A DNA stretch of 7,204 bases from Deltaproteobacteria bacterium (GTDB lineage: Bacteria; Bdellovibrionota; UBA1018; UBA923), in the NCBI GenBank assembly GCA_016194725.1, contig JACQAW010000343.1, forward strand, positions 1 through 7,204, written 5' to 3'. Below the pieces are notes generated by a model. It was not told where the DNA came from and ran no database searches. It worked only from the letters and a program-made list of their open reading frames with translations. Shown piece after piece: positions 6,864-7,204 of this stretch. Every line of letters starts with the position of its first letter. The first letter of the stretch is position 1. The translations under genes and the position numbers were made by a program.

Positions 6864-6902
6864 ATGACAGCCGAGGGTTTGCGCGAACACCTTGACTGTC
6901 AT
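6864..6902 (-). terminator. hairpin terminator of the rightmost small gene
   Basis: ATGACAG (6864-6870) and CTGTCAT (6896-6902) form a 7-bp stem. Inner pairs AGG/CCT and GTT/AAC continue it above an internal loop. On the minus strand the stem is followed directly by TTTTATTT, which fits termination of the gene ending at 6934. On the plus strand a weaker T-run (ATTTTTAC) follows after five bases, so it may work both ways. Confidence 0.55.
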
Positions 6903-6933
6903 CTCAATTTTTACTTTTAAGGCCTAGCAGCGA

Positions 6934-7119
6934 TTACTTCGCCGCTTCTTTGCTGGCAGGAGCCGTTGGAACTGGCGCCTTAGTAGCGTCGCCCTTCACG
7001 TCTTTAACGCCGGCGTTCGGATCGATGTTCTTGCAATCCGTGTCAGCGGCAGACGCGTGAAGCGCTCCGAAAGTGGTCAGTACGGTCAAACAGGCTAAAA
7101 CTACGAATAAACTTTTCAT
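6934..7119 (-). CDS. small exported protein, Ala/Lys/Pro-rich tail
   Basis: Predicted 61-residue protein with a textbook Sec signal peptide: MKS start, hydrophobic core at about 4-20, and a cleavage site after ASA at 22-24. The mature peptide would be about 37 residues, with one Cys near its N-terminus (C29, in DTDCKN) and a low-complexity tail of Ala, Lys, Pro and Thr. I recognise no family. GAGGAG (7126-7131 on the complementary strand) precedes the ATG by 6 nt. A hairpin with a T-run follows the stop. It shares its design (short, exported, single Cys, GAGGAG site, own leader) with the gene at 6410-6613, although the mature sequences do not clearly align. Probably periplasmic or surface-associated, which is inferred from the signal. 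Confidence 0.72.
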   Translation of the reverse strand: MKSLFVVLACLTVLTTFGALHASAADTDCKNIDPNAGVKDVKGDATKAPVPTAPASKEAAK

Positions 7120-7170
7120 GAAATACTCCTCTATCTTGAGGCTATGTAATGCAACGGCGGTGCCATGCCG

Positions 7171-7195
7171 ACCCCTTGAAACTTAAGGGGTTTTT
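7171..7195 (+). terminator. plus-oriented intrinsic terminator without an upstream plus-strand gene
   Basis: ACCCCTT (7171-7177) pairs with AAGGGGT (7185-7191) around a 7-nt loop, and TTTTT follows (7191-7195, sharing the last stem base). On the minus strand no T-run follows, so the polarity is plus. The nearest plus-strand gene ends at 6413, so this may end an unannotated transcript. It lies in the region upstream of the minus-strand gene starting at 7119. Confidence 0.6.
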
Positions 7196-7204
7196 ATCAA
7201 TTTT

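Larger units (their letters stand above)
6614..6933. other. 320-base gap between two small minus-strand genes
   Basis: No credible gene is seen on either strand. The left part is the leader of the small exported-protein gene, with GTTGTTG (coding strand) at 6661-6667 and 6627-6633 and GTTGTT at 6614-6619. It also holds the inverted repeat 6687-6710, an A/T stem AAAAAC/GTTTTT (6759-6764 with 6779-6784) around a G-rich loop, a short inverted repeat GTGTC/GACAC (6785-6789 with 6795-6799) and the large hairpin 6864-6902. No confident promoter could be placed for the leftward gene. Confidence 0.6.

Overview
The window is about 7.2 kb of ordinary-looking bacterial chromosome with moderate GC. Gene density is high on the left and lower on the right. 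Strong GGAG-type ribosome sites, two small Sec-exported proteins and a two-gene CNNM/CorC cluster suggest a Gram-negative bacterium. The N-terminal part of the Lon protein resembles, from memory, Lon of Bdellovibrio and other former Deltaproteobacteria. That placement is a guess and was not searched. I found no mobile element, CRISPR array, rRNA or tRNA.

Left part (1-2594): a complete ATP-dependent protease gene, lon, has a perfect 8-bp hairpin just upstream of its ribosome site and a convincing intrinsic terminator after its stop. Middle part (2628-4829): two tandem CNNM/CBS-domain membrane protein genes overlap by 4 nt. The first is intact but lacks the C-terminal CorC_HlyC domain. The second has that domain, but a frame change coincides with the loss of about 30 residues of its second CBS domain, so it is called a probable pseudogene. 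A pterin-4a-carbinolamine dehydratase gene (4822-5100, minus strand) converges on it.

Signalling part (5141-6444): a promoter-like site precedes three overlapping genes. They encode a single-domain CheY-like receiver, a CheX-like protein with an ExxN phosphatase motif, and a His-rich small protein with one membrane segment that I do not recognise. The layout suggests a receiver, its phosphatase and a membrane partner made together. A stem-loop followed by a T-run overlaps the last stop codon and may end the operon.

Right part (6410-7204): two small minus-strand genes encode exported peptides of 67 and 61 residues. Between and around them lie several inverted repeats. These include a long hairpin that probably terminates the rightmost gene and a plus-oriented terminator at 7171-7195 with no plus-strand gene in front of it.

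The items most worth a second look are the CheY/CheX/membrane-protein triplet, the damaged CNNM gene, and the orphan plus-strand terminator, which hints at an unannotated transcript.
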